A DNA stretch of 64,000 bases from Clitoria ternatea (Eukaryota; Streptophyta; Magnoliopsida; Fabales; Fabaceae), in the NCBI GenBank assembly GCA_037962975.1, contig CM075669.1, forward strand, positions 107,834,501 through 107,898,500, read 5' to 3'. The position numbers and the translations under genes were made by a program. Positions 24,206-36,283 of the stretch are shown here, piece after piece. Positions within the stretch are counted from its first letter, which is position 1, and every line of letters begins with the position of its first letter. The notes beneath the pieces are model-generated. The model did not search any database and was not told the origin of the DNA. It saw nothing but the letters and a program-made list of their open reading frames with translations.

Positions 24206-25644
24206 TGTGACGTCCTAAGTCTTTTATATAATTATCTTAAGCCATTTAATTAAATTTTGGGATAAATTTTTCACAAATAAGTAATTTAATCATCTCATCT
24301 TTACAAAATAATTATTTTTAGTAAAAAGAGTTCAGAATATAAATAGGTTATAAACTAAAACCCAAAAGCCCTTGAAAATGGAAGAAAAACTGGAATAGGG
24401 GCCTGACACTACGCGTCAGCCCCACGTGTAGCATCAACTCAAGCTACGCACCTGACGCTATGTGTCAACCCCACACGTAGCGCGGGTATGATAGTAACAA
24501 AACTTGATGTTGATACACATTTTAGGCTAATTAGCCAACTTCTAACCTACCCAAATGGTCCGTTTCAGTTCCGATTGCCACGAAATTTCATGGGCCATAT
24601 ATTTTCCCTATTTCAGAATTGTTGGCACTGTTCGTTTGCCAAAATTCCATCATATCTGTGAGTTATGTGTAAAATGTAGTTTAACCTAATTAGGTATAAA
24701 ACCCTTGCACCAAACAACCTAAATGGACACCAAATGGCCAAAGGCCTATATGCACAGTTTCAAAATATCCTAGGGAACCTATTGGTCCCTTCTAGGGGTC
24801 CCGAAACCTGTCGGATCTCAAATTCACCTATTTAGTTCCTTAAATTCATATAGAATGCCTATTATAACTTATGCATCAATAATTCACATCATCAACTCAT
24901 TAATCCAATCCATAAGTACATTACGCCACCCTCTTGCACACACACAAAATCTGCCTATAACAATTATCAACCATATAGTTCTTGGCTCCATGCCAATACA
25001 CATTAATTTCATGACATTATCGATGCTAATCATGATCATTCATCAATAATCAACATCATCATCGTATTATCAATTCACAAACATCGAGTCAACTAAGATG
25101 CATAAAACTCACTACCACACAATTCAATATCAACGCCAAATATCAATAAACCACAGAAGACATGGTACATCATTACATGCATTACATACACACTACACAT
25201 ATCCATATCATACATTCATTATTACATAATTTCCTTGCTCTTTGGCATCAATCCTCCACTTGGCGCATCTCCGGGGTATTGACATCCTCCTTGTCACTGG
25301 TTACTAAATTAAATAAACAATAGTAAGGGTGAGTGTTTAGCATATCATGATTAATATAGAACGGTAAATGAAAATACAATTAGTTACTATCTACTACTCC
25401 AGATATTAATTAACTTACCTCTACCATGCATAATCTTCCTACTTCGCCTAGTTCTCATTTCTATTTCCAACCACAACATAAGCCGCAAATAATCAATACT
25501 TATATTCACATTACGTTATTATGAACATTCTCTATATCATACCATGCTTACACTCAATCATCAATCCATTATAAAACATCATAACATCACTTTACCATTT
25601 ATCAGACAACATACATCAAAATCATGTTACATATGTACATCTGA

Positions 25645-25685
<41 letters not shown>

Positions 25686-25763
25686 CTCCTAGTAGCTGGA
25701 TACTAAAGGATCGGCCTTTAGCTAAGGATCCGACTTGACATCCCGTGAACTGACTTGGTTCAC
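24206..25763 (-). mobile_element. LTR C, segment 1 (Tekay/Del-like, minus strand)
   Basis: It starts TGTGACGTCCTAAG, like solo LTR B, and the bases before it (TGTGG, 24201-24205) would be its target duplication. It continues after element L (27406-27987) and after LTR B (31213-31360) and is then cut by element I, so its other end is not seen. It holds a group of palindromic ACGCGT/ACGTGT-GTAGC sites at 24402-24486 and a TA microsatellite near 25648. No coding sequence. Confidence 0.65.
24402..24486. repeat. ACGCGTAGCG-type palindrome cluster in LTR C
   Basis: Successive short inverted words (CTACGCGTCAG, CCACGTGTAGC, GCTACGCACCTGACGC, CACACGTAGCGCGGG) lie within 85 bases. The same words recur in the LTR of Athila-like element E. 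Confidence 0.7.
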
Positions 25764-27400
25764 TGATAACCTACCGCAACCGCACGGGGTATCAAAGTAA
25801 TAAAAAGACATCATTCCTACAGAGATTGTGCCCAAGTACTAGTTATAACGGTGGTTCAATTATCTAGTGAATCGATTAAAATGAATTACTAAAATGATGA
25901 TGAACAGTAAATTAGAAAATAGTAAATTCAACGTCTTTTGTAGAAGAAAATCAGAGCAAGTTTGAGAAATTTAATCAAAGGTAAATATTGGGGTATTAAG
26001 GGTTCATATGCTAGTATCAAAATTGAAGGTTACTCGCCTATCCAATTATATGATTTCATTTCTAAGGCAGATTCCCCTAATTTAATTAATACCTTTCTCT
26101 CGAAAGCCTATTAACGTGCCTAATTCCCAAAGAACCATATTCAATTTGTTAATTAGACTCTTTGCATTCTATGGAAATCTGATTAACCCTCAAACAACTT
26201 CGCTTACCATCGTAAATCAAAATCATAGGTTCAATTTAGGTATTTTTGAATTACAATTTAATCTCTCTATTACCTATATAATTTGTGATCATCTACGCTT
26301 ATCTCTAAGTCTTGCAAAAGCATTAGGCATACTAAATTGAATAAAAATTGAAATCACATAGACTGGAATGTGAAGAACAATTAATTGTAACACATAGGCA
26401 CACTACATCCTGATCCCCAAGAAAAGAGTTTAGTGTGCCATAAGGTGAGTGTCATTATGTCACACTTCATTAAATCAATGTCAAACATAAAAGATATCAA
26501 AAGTGAAAAATAGGGATTCAAAAATTATAAATTAGTTCTCACTAGGATTCCTAATTCTTTCTCCCAAATTTGCAGAATTGATTTCCCTTGATGGTCTTGA
26601 CTCTTGGTTCCCAATGAAAGCTTCCCAAAAGGTCCTTCAAAATCTCCCAAAAGTTGTCTCTCTAACTGTCTCTATAGAACTCCTTCTTTTCCTCTCTCAA
26701 GTGCCCAACAAAAACCCTAAACAAATTAGAGATTTGGGCCTTGTAGGGGACAACCACGGCCAGTGGTTCGAGTCCTGATCCCTTTTAAATGAAATTTTAC
26801 AATTTTGGGTAATAGACAGAGCCAACCACGGCCAATGGTGGATAATCACGGCTAGTGGTAGCTTCTGACTTCCTGTTCTTTGCTCCACAGTGCTCCATAG
26901 TGTTCCACAATGCCCACCACGGCCAGTGGTGGATAACCATGGCCAGTGGTGGCTTCTGACTTGCTTTTCCTCTTTTCCAGTGCTAACCACGGCCAGTGGT
27001 TTGCCACCACTGATAGTGGTTTGCCACCACTGATAGTGGTTTGCCACCACTGATAGTGGTTTGCCACCACTGATAGTGGTTTGCTCTAACCTTGCCAAAA
27101 TACACTCCTAAAGGCCTCAAAGGTCTCTTCTTTTATCCACTTTGCCATTTTTCCTCAAAAGAGACCTAGAATATCATTGATCCTGTAAAATAGGAACAAC
27201 CAAGTAATATGTATGGAAAAGAATCAAAATCAAGGGAATCGAGCATGAAACAATATGCAAAAACCCTAAAAACTAGACCTAAAAACAACAAAAAATAACA
27301 CACAATGCACACTCCCCACCTCAACCACTAGGTTTGACTTGACCATTGGGTAGCTTAACTTGGCATAAAAACCACAGGAGCCTGAAAAACGAGGGGTACA
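25764..27400 (-). mobile_element. Solo LTR L, Athila/Tat-like
   Basis: On the minus strand it runs from TGTACCCCTCGT to GGTTATCA (plus strand TGATAACCTACCGCAACCGC at the left). The flanks TTCAC and ATCAC (or TCAC) are an imperfect target duplication. The general layout (a repeat-rich part, then a long AT-rich part of TTAATTA-like sequence ending in a GCGGTAGGTTATCA tail) resembles Athila/Tat LTRs. There is no internal region. Boundaries are tentative because no second copy is in the window. Confidence 0.5.
26754..27080. repeat. CCACGGCCAGTGG palindromes and 20-bp tandem array in L
   Basis: Six CCAC-(GGCCA or a variant)-GTGG palindromes occur between 26754 and 26999. They are followed by four exact tandem copies of the 20-base unit TTGCCACCACTGATAGTGGT (27001-27080), itself built around a CCACT...AGTGG palindrome. 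The same palindrome occurs in LTR F. Confidence 0.9.
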
Positions 27401-27405
27401 TCACA

Positions 27406-27987
27406 CCGTTGGTCATCCCATACAACATATTCACATACAAACTCACATCATCATGGCACAAACATCATCAAGTCCATTCAAATCTGTCAAAAACTGACAT
27501 TCAATAATTCCACAGGGCGGCCATATAGTCTTGCCCTCACATGCCATGTCACAATACTTCCATAATCATCATTTCATTATTCTCATCAAGTTATGCATGA
27601 TTAAAATAACATATATCACATTACACAATATTAATATTCATCTCAACTTATATTTTACATAACACCACTCATGCATATAATTCATATACTCATTTCCTTA
27701 CTTTTTATGACATATTTAATCAAATTAACATACTTCCATAAATACTTAACTATTCAGTTATGCATAGACATGTATAGATATAATGATATAAATATTTCCT
27801 AGCTATTCTACAACTTCCTAATAACTCCCAATTATTGAATAAATTCCCCGACCTTAATATTCAAACCAATTCTAATTAATCACGACCTGAACACCCCCTT
27901 ACCTCGATTCCAAGCTTCAATAATTTTTTCTTGGTGTCGGTTGCGTCCTTCGGTCACTTGATTTACGGTTCCTCTTCGAATTCGATG
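27406..27987 (-). mobile_element. LTR C, segment 2
   Basis: Non-coding continuation of LTR C between element L and solo LTR B. The B target duplication CGATG lies at 27983-27987. Confidence 0.55.
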
Positions 27988-28480
27988 TGTGACGTCCTTA
28001 GTAATTTTCTGAATAAATTTTTCACGTTTTAAAAATCATTTTTGAAATTTGTAATAAGTCATGTAAAAGTTGATAAACGCGGATTATTATCATACATACT
28101 AGTCGTGGATAATCAAAGTCATGAAATATTTATATAGCGGAAACGATTTAGAAAAATATAGTACATGAAACATTATATTATTACAACCCATCAATATTAA
28201 AATAAAGTCAAATTCCAAGCAATAATTCACGTAAACTCCATTCATGGCATCACTCTTCATTCTGTGTAGCATTCACTGTAAAAATTAATGTAAGAGTGAG
28301 ACAGAATATAGAATAAATATAAAATAAATAAAATTGCACAAAACACAACCAACAAGGCATAATGATATGATGAATATGCCAAACAAGTTCATTTATAAAT
28401 CTTTAATTAGTCACATGATGTCATGCTGGATCCATTTAGTTTGGTGGGAATACTGCAGTAAAAAGTCTCATAAAGACTCC

Positions 28481-28669
28481 AGTAGGAATTAGCATAACCA
28501 TGAATCCCTACACCTTCATGGCTCCTGCGAAAATAAGTGCACAAGTAGGAATTAGCATAACCATGAATCCCTACACCTTCATGGCTCCTGCAGAAATAAG
28601 TGCACAAGTAGGAATTAGCATAACCATGAATCCCTACACCTTCATGGCTCCTGCAGAAATAGGGCTTAA
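28481..28669. repeat. Three tandem 63-bp repeats in LTR B
   Basis: Units start at 28481, 28544 and 28607 (each AGTAGGAATTAGC...). They differ by one or two bases. Because 63 is a multiple of three, frames stay open across the array on both strands; this is not evidence of coding. Confidence 0.95.
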
Positions 28670-29039
28670 ACTCATCATAGAGTAACCCCCCACCAGGGTA
28701 GGCAATCATGGAACCCCTAAATTCCATGGTGCGTCCAAATGCTTATGATGCATGAATGCCTTTAATTCTCTTTATCATTTAACATACCATGATATATCAA
28801 TTTCCAAAACCACTTGAAAAACCACAAGTCCTCAAAAGACACATCACATATAATAATTTTCAGAATCATGGATTTACTGTTTCAACCACATATATCAATA
28901 ACCGCAAGGCATTCATGTATATATATTAATTTAATCATTCATAATTATTCACCACCAAATTACACAAACTGAATGATGCTCATTAGACACTCATCAACAT
29001 TCATAATACTTCATAATCACTCAAGAATTCAATAATAAA

Positions 29040-30180
29040 TTGTTACCCATAGGGAAAATATCATTTTTATCCATAATAACCATTATAAGCAAATTTCAGC
29101 ATTTCCAACAGCAACATACGTTAGTAAAACAGTCATAACATGAGAAAATCAAATCCTTTTCATGTTATTCCACTTTCTATAGCATAATAACATAAATATC
29201 TACAACTTTCATGAAGACCATAAATTCAAATTCTAAACAGAAACATCACTTATTCACAGAATACAAAACTGCCTCAAAGAGGATTTTTAAAACGTACACA
29301 GGTTAGTATTTTCAATGTTTCTGGAGCTACAAAAACAATTTTGGCATGAAACCAGTTCTAAATTACTCTTAACACAAATATCTACAACTTTCATGAAGGC
29401 ACCAACCACTAATTCTCACCACAAAATTCCCAGTTTTAAAAATAAGATTCGGATTTCATAGTTAACAGATTTTTATCATGAACATACTTCTGTATTTTGA
29501 GCATATCTAGAGCTACAAGCATCTTTTTAACTCAAAACCACTTTATATAGATCCATAACATAAATATCTATAACTTTTATGAAGACATCAAAGTCAAAAA
29601 AACGTATGTATAATTCCCAGAATATTCATATATGCACAAAACACAAGATAAGTATTTCAATCGGACATGTTGTAGTATTTTGATCATAACTCATGCTATA
29701 CATATCCAATTCAGTCGGTTCAGGTCTCAAAATTCACATAACAAGAAGATCTACAACTTTGATGAAGACACTGATCACTAATTCTCACCACAAAATTCCC
29801 AGTTTTAAAAATAAAATATGTATCTCAAGTTAACAGATTTACAGCTTGAACATACTTCATTACTTTAGGCATAACTCGAGCTACAAAAATCATTTTGACT
29901 TGAAACCACTTTCTACAGATCCATAACACAAATATATACAACTTTTATGAAGACATCAAAGGCTGATTATGCATGTATAAGTCCCAGAATTTTAATATAT
30001 ACACAAAACATAGGATAAATATTCCACTCGGACATGCTGTAGTATTTTGGCTATAACTTTTGCTATACATATTCAAATTAATTGATTCAGGTCTCAAAAT
30101 TCAGATAACAAAAAGATATACAACTTTCATGAAGAAGTCAGAATCCAAATCATAAGTTTTCAATCTCAAAACTGAGCAAC
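29040..30180. repeat. Degenerate array of about 184-bp units in LTR B
   Basis: The word TACAACTTTCATGAAG (or a close variant) recurs at about 29201, 29383, 29569, 29752, 29937 and 30119, spacing 182-186 bases. Units 2 and 4 share CACCACAAAATTCCCAGTTT and units 3 and 5 share ATCCATAACA before the word, so there is also a two-unit period of about 370 bases. A single copy of the module is present in LTR F near 23090. Confidence 0.8.
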
Positions 30181-30539
30181 AAGATACGAAAATAAAACTA
30201 GAATCCTAGGATAGCATACAATTCTACCCATTTCATAATTATTCACAACCCTATCCCCTCTTACCTTAATGGAGGTTCCTAAAGTAGTTGAAAGTGTTGT
30301 ATTATTGTCCTAGCTTCAGATCAAGAGTGAACTTGATGGAGAAAGTGAAAGAAAATAAGAGAGAGACTTCACTAACTTGAGCTTGTTCTAAGAATTCAGA
30401 CTTAGGAACAAGATGTAGTGTTGATTTAATGATGCAAATGACAAGTAGGGGACAAGAGTTTTATAATGGGATTGTAGTGGGATGTTAGGTGCATAATTAT
30501 GGTAATAATAGAGGTTTTAGGTGAGAAAAATGAGCTGGA

Positions 30540-30960
30540 TTGTTGACCATTTCCGCAGCCTACATAATGTAGCTTGTATGATTGAAGTAAATATCAACTT
30601 TGACACTATTTTGGTATTTTAGGCATATCTCTCTCATATCTTAATGGATTTTAACAAATTTGGTCTTGTTGGAAAGCTAAGACAACGAGGAACAACTTTG
30701 TAGTTTACCACTTTTTCAAATTCGGACTCTAACAAGGTATTAAAATATGTACAAGATGATATGATTGAAGTAAAATAACAATTCTGACACTGTTTCGGTA
30801 TTTTGGGCATATCTCTCTCATATCGTAATGGATTTTAACAAATTTGGTCTTGTTGGAAAGATAAGAAAAAGAGAAACAACTTTGTAGTTGACCATATTTC
30901 CAAATTCGAACTCTAACTACAATTAAAATGTGTACAAGATAATGAATTTTGAGTGGAGTA
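30540..30960. repeat. Tandem duplication of about 184 bp in LTR B
   Basis: GCATATCTCTCTCATATC occurs at about 30623 and 30807, followed in both by GGATTTTAACAAATTTGG and TTGTTGGAAAG. The period equals that of the neighbouring array, and GCATATCT also occurs in that array, so both may come from one original unit. Confidence 0.8.
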
Positions 30961-31212
30961 TGTGGCAATTTGATGAGAGTAATTGGAAAAGCCAAGGAAA
31001 TTAATAACTAAGGAAATAGGTAATAAATTATTTGATTAACTTTTACCGAAGGTATAAAGTTAAAATTATTTACCATGGTAAAAGGTTAAATTGAAGATGT
31101 TGTCCTAACCAAAAATTTATGTAGAAAGTTGAGATAAAATGGATAATATCATTGATGGTCTAAATCAAAATGATTATACATGAGAATAAAATTTTTAGGA
31201 TGTTACACGATG

Positions 31213-31360
31213 TCCGCTTCACCACTCGCTCCTCTGAAGCTTGTTCTGGCACCTCTGGTTATCGAAATATACTAACCCTGTTAGTACATTACTTTCCTTA
31301 CTGATGAGGACATGACCAAAAAGCTTTATTTTATCTTTTATAAATAATTTGATATTATTT
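31213..31360 (-). mobile_element. LTR C, segment 3
   Basis: Short non-coding continuation of LTR C after LTR B and its target duplication. It ends at 31360 where element I begins. Confidence 0.45.
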
Positions 31361-31858
31361 TGTTAGGACTTGGGCCTTGCATGATCATTGGGCCACTTTT
31401 GGGCTTGTAAATTCTATTTGGGCTTGTATTTAAGCTATATTCCTCTTATTTTGACTAATTGAGCCTAGGAAATAGGAGAAGCCCATTAGGGAGTGCATTT
31501 CCCTTGCCTATATAAAGGCATGCTCTCCATGTACCTTACACCTTACATTTTGAAAATATACATATTTTTGTGAATTAGTGAGTGCTTAGTCTCTCCTTTA
31601 GGCTAGAGTGAGTTTTCCCTTATAGCAAGCTCTTATCTCTAGGCTTTCATCCCCTAGAGTGACGAGTAGGACTTATCCTTCTCCAAGGTGGCGTCCAACC
31701 CTTTTACATTCATCCAATCCATTCCATTTTGATCAATAACCTTCCAACTCCATCTCCTACCTTTCCATGCTTTTGAATTTGTGTTCATTGGTCTTTTTGA
31801 AGAAAGATAGCTAGATCCATCCTTCTTGGCCTACAAGATTGAAGTCTAGGCTATATCA
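31361..31858 (+). mobile_element. 5' LTR of element I (unclassified LTR retrotransposon)
   Basis: It begins TGTTAGGACTTGGGCC, has a TATA box (CTATATAAAG, 31508-31517) and ends AGGCTATATCA, followed two bases later by a tRNA-iMet-like primer site. The 498-bp length and TGTT start suit a copia-type or non-autonomous element. No second LTR is in the window. Confidence 0.65.
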
Positions 31859-31860
31859 AG

Positions 31861-31874
31861 TGGTATCAAAAGTC
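31861..31874 (+). promoter_or_regulatory. Primer-binding site of element I
   Basis: TGGTATCAAAAGTC lies directly after the LTR. The first eight bases match the initiator tRNA-Met site TGGTATCAGAGC; the rest has diverged. Confidence 0.6.
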
Positions 31875-34257
31875 TAAGGTGCCATCTTTCTTCTTTTGAT
31901 TTTCTTTTTGATTTTTGTGCATATTGTGTTGAGTTCTTTAAAATTTTAGCATTGATTTGTCATCTTCTCTAGTTTCTTAGTCTTGCACCATTATAAATAA
32001 ATAAAAAAAAATCAGTTTAGCCTTGTTTAAATACATGAATCTAGAGCCAAAACTAGAGTGTTTGGTGCACATTGGAGCTTCATCTTTGTTCTAGGTAATT
32101 TCTAAAATTTTGCTGATAGGTTGTGCTAATTTCATACCATTAAAAATTATCCTTTTAATTGGTATTGAAAGCTCCAATTCCATTATTTCATTACCTCATT
32201 TTAAGGTGATTTGTGTTAGCTCAATGTTAGGCTTGTAGTTTCAATTCTTTAGAAATTTTTCTCTAGGAATTAATTTTGTTTTTGTCCAGCACTATAGGAA
32301 TTTAATACTCATTGGCATATTAAGATTACAATGTCCATATTGTGAAATTTTGCCTTCCGTGTGGCGCGGAAATATTGCATTTCCCATACTGTTAACTTCG
32401 TTTCTTTAATCTCCGCGGAAGCAAATGCATAAAAGGGGATAAGCAATTCATGTCAATATTTTGTGAAATAGTGCAATTGATTTGGGCTGTGGTCTTTCAA
32501 TCTAATCTCTAAAAGCCATTCTTTCCATTCTGCCAAGAAACGGTACGTACAATGCAGCTTCTTGTCTTTTTGTCCATTGCAATAGTTATTTCATCATGGC
32601 AATTTCCTGTTTCTCTGGGTCAAAATTGAAATATCTCTTGGTCATTTACTGTTTGGTCTTTGGCAATTAACATTGGTCAAGTATTTCAATCTCTATACGT
32701 GCCAATTTGTCGGGGTGCAATTGAATCATACTGGTCAAATTTCCTTTCATCACTGTTGCGTGTTAATTTGAATTTTTGATCACTCAGTCTTGCATTGGAA
32801 TTTACCGTACAGGCATATTCTATTTCTTACCCATTTATTGTGCCTATTTCTTGCGTTGACAAATTTTTCCAAACACTGTATCAATTTGTTGTCTCTCGTT
32901 CTTGGCATTCTGAGAATAAGTTGATCATTCAATTCATAGTGCAATTGAATTTTTAGTTCAATCGGGTTTGAAATTGCAAAACACTGTGCCAATTTGTTGT
33001 CCTTCGATCTTGACGTTAATTCAAGAATTTGTGCAATTGAATTATGATTCATTCGGTCCTGTGTGTATAATTCCTGAGCATTGAATTCTCATTGGTCTTT
33101 TGTCAAATTGCTATGCATCTTAATTCAAAGTCTTATTGGTCAATCAATTTGTGGCTGTTTGCAAAACTTGTCCCTTGATCTTGACTTTGCAATTGCGTGT
33201 TCAATTGAAAATTGATTTAGTGGTCATTTTGGGTCTGATTGTCAAATTGCAATATCAATGGTATTCGAAATTCTATGCACAATTTTTCTGGTCATTTATT
33301 CTTGGCTGTATGCGCAGTAAATTTGCAAATTTTGGTCAATTGAATTTTGTGGCAATCATTGGTCCGGTACCAGTTCAATTAAAAAAATTCGTAGACAAAT
33401 TGTTGCCCTGTTCAATTCGAATTGATTGTGATATTTGTTCTTGGCAATTGCAATCCCTGTAAGTGCTTAATTGTTACATTGCAGTATATGTCAATTCAAA
33501 ATTAAAGCTGGTCAATTCGCTGTGCATTGGTGAACTCATTCTCAAATTGGTCAATTGTTGAAATTTTTTTTCCTTTGTGCCACCGTTCAGCTGAAATTTC
33601 AAAAAGCAAAAGCTGAGTCCATTGAAAAAAAGTTTTGGCCTATACAAAAAAAAGTTTGTGAGCCCAGTTCAAAAAAAATCAGAATTTTTTGCATTAACAA
33701 AAATAATTTGCTTATACAATTTGTTTGCATTCTAGAAATTCTAGGTATTAATTTTTTTGTGCTTGCATATTTTTCTTGTTGCATTTAATTTTTTAGTTTG
33801 TCAAGTTTTGTTTGTTGTGTTAAAAATCTTGTCTAATCCACAATTGTAGAGTAAAATCTCTTTTCAATTTTACCATTTTATTGTTTTTAGGCTTTTCTCT
33901 CTTAACCATCAATTCCACTTTGTGTGCTTTTCAAATTTTACTTTTTTATTGCTTGTCATTTTTCCTTAATCTCAAGTTTGTCTTATAGTTTTTCTCCATT
34001 GAAATTCCTTAGGATTTGTTTTCTCTAAACTCTAAGGGGTAACATATTTGAGGGATAGAGGATAATGGTGACAATTGCTTAAAGGGTGGACAAGCTTGAA
34101 CCTAAAGTGAAGAGTGAAGTGAAACACTTGAGAGGGAGAGTTTTCTTTTGATTTGACCTAACCTTAATATTTTTGTTGAGTTGTGTTGTTTTTGTAAGCT
34201 TGAAGCCTTGAAGAGGACTTGAAGTACAAGCTTGAAGACCTTGTAAGGAGGACAGAA
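31875..34257 (+). other. Non-coding leader of element I
   Basis: About 2.4 kb without a plausible coding frame. Between roughly 32600 and 33560 the words TGGTCAATT, GTCAAATTGC and TTGGCAATT recur many times with no fixed period. It is T-rich on the plus strand. The gag of this element, if it had one, would lie beyond the CACTA element J inserted at 34258. Confidence 0.5.
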
Positions 34258-34890
34258 CACTACTAGAAAAATACCTGATAGTTACTCCAAATTAGCGACT
34301 AAAGCTTGCCGTTGCTAATTAGCGACCGTGTTAGCGACCGCAACATGAAAGAGACCCTGAAAAGAAACATTAGTGACCACCTTAGCGACCAAACAGACCC
34401 CGCCGCTAAAATTTGCAAAAGCATTGTCGCTACAAAGCTACCCTCCAATTATTTGGGTTCCCTCCAATATTTTTGTTGGCGCCAGAGGGGGGAAAAAACG
34501 TTGCGACGACATCCTTTCGTCGCTAGATTACTAAAATCGAGCGACTGAGTATACGGTCGTCATTGTCTCAAGGTGAATGGAGTGAAGCCAAAAAATAAAA
34601 GAGGTAAAAGGTAGCGACGAAGTAGGACCGTCGCTATATTTGGATATGTTAGCAACGATATAAGGCCGTCACTAACTTAAAAACCTTGGTGTTCAAACCA
34701 AAAAGTTGGAGGGAATGTAACGATAGTGTTTCTCCGTGGCTAATGTAGATGAAGTAGGGACGGATAGGTTTATCGTCGCAAATGTGTATTCATATTAGTG
34801 ACTGTGTTTATTAGTCTGTCGCTATGTCTGCTAGGTGGCCTTATTAGTGACATTGATAGCGACGGACGGTGACTGTCGCTAAGTTTTTAA
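34258..34890. mobile_element. CACTA element J, left terminus and subterminal repeats
   Basis: The terminus reads CACTACTAGAAAAAT at 34258. The next 630 bases carry many copies of TAGCGAC or its complement GTCGCTA in both orientations (for example near 34320, 34373, 34520, 34612, 34632). This is the standard end structure of a CACTA element, with a repeat word different from that of the element at 1-1887. I found no right terminus, which may lie beyond the window past element E. Confidence 0.75.
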
Positions 34891-36283
34891 TCTAATTCGG
34901 ACATCCCAATTATTTCTCCCAATCATCAAGCCCTAACTCTCCCTCCATTCTCCCTCCATCCTGGATCCCTTTTTCCCCCCGTCTCCATTTCTCCTTTGTG
35001 CTTGTCATTTCCTCCCTCCCTCTGTCTCCTTCTTCGTGCAAGTTCGTCGGCACCCATACCCTAACCGGTGGCTGCGCTTTCCATCCGTGGTCTGGTCAGT
35101 TCTCAACCTCTATGTTTTACCTCTTTGTTCGTTGCCTTTGTATTCTGAATGATGTGAAAACAATGCTCTGCCTCTATGCCCTTTTTGACATTTTTCTTGG
35201 GCCCATATATGCAAACCTGAAAAGATGAAGAACTGAAACTTGAGGAGGAAGAAGATGACACTGTTGTCGTGTTGTGTTTGATCGTGAACACGAAGAAACC
35301 ATTCACGAAGAAACCACATCATATCAGGTAAATTTTTTAATTTTCCTAATATTTTAGTCATTACCATTTCTGGGTACCTTGCATTTTAACTTGTTTCAGT
35401 CTACCGAGCCTTTTGGTCTTCAATTCTCAACACTTATAATGGGTCTAGCAATGATTATATAATATAAGGAAAACCTTGTTTCAGCTTTAACTTGTTTGCT
35501 CTTCAAGCTTGTTGCTCTTTAATTTTAGCTCATTCAAACTCTTCTTATAAATTAACAAAAGAACCATAAGACATTTTATTGTTGATAGTTGAAGAGAGTT
35601 TAAATTAATTTATTTAGTTCATGATAATTAGAGAGAGAACATTTGAGAGCTTTAAAGAAAGAAAAACCAATGAAAGAAGTTGAGTTATAGATTTTTTTTT
35701 TAAATCAGCAGGTGGGTTGCACTCTTTTTATTTGTTACTTGCTTACTGAAAAGGTGGTGCTTGCTGCCCTGTCTAGAATTTAGTGTTGTTCTCTTTTATA
35801 TTTGTTTATTTTATTAATTAATATAGTAATTATGGTCATATAGTGTTTTTACATTCTTGACACTTGTTTTAGACTTTTAGTAGAAAAAAATCATTTCATG
35901 GAGATTGGTAGGTTTTATAGTGTCTTTTTTGCTTGTGTCAAAGGGAACTAAGTTACCAACTTAAGAATGTGAGGATTCACTAGTGGAATAGAGACTTCTT
36001 TTAGAAATGAAGTTTGTTTGAATCTACATAATGGCAGTAAGAATATTATCCATATTCTCTTTGTCTTTCCTTCACTGGTCCTTAGACCTTACACATTCAA
36101 TAAATAAGCTAGTCTACAAGGAAAAAAATTCTAATCTTCCTCTATCAGTTTATGTTTTCATCCTTCACCAAGGTCCAAGAAGAATAGTTTTCTTTTCTGG
36201 AACTAGTGGCTTACTTATTTTTCTGTAGAAAAAGGAGGATAAAAATGAAAGATAAATAGGAGATATTGTAAGATACAAAGCAA
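34891..36283. other. Interior of CACTA element J, no recognised gene
   Basis: Pyrimidine-rich sequence (34920-35040) followed by possible exon-like segments up to 35330 and then AT-rich DNA. None of the short frames matches a family I know. It may hold leader exons of the element or of a captured gene. Confidence 0.4.

Larger units (their letters stand above)
27988..31207 (-). mobile_element. Solo LTR B, Tekay/Del-like
   Basis: It starts TGTGACGTCCTTAG and ends TTTTTAGGATGTTACA, flanked by the exact duplication CGATG (27983-27987 and 31208-31212). The right end is the reverse complement of a TGTAACATCC LTR start, so it is in minus orientation. At 3220 bp without genes it is a solo LTR. Inside are a 63-bp triplet repeat, an array of about 184-bp units and a further 185-bp duplication. 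Confidence 0.87.

Noticed and set aside
27001..27080. Four direct repeats that could suggest a CRISPR-like array
   Set aside because: Units are adjacent without spacers, in a plant LTR.
28407..28727. 106-codon frame with an internal protein repeat
   Set aside because: It is produced by the 63-bp tandem repeat, whose length is a multiple of three; there is no other sign of coding.
35972..35986. Possible right end of CACTA element J (ATTCACTAGTG followed by GAA, matching GAA before the left end)
   Set aside because: The match to the terminal repeat is poor and the GTCGCTA subterminal repeats expected at a right end are absent.
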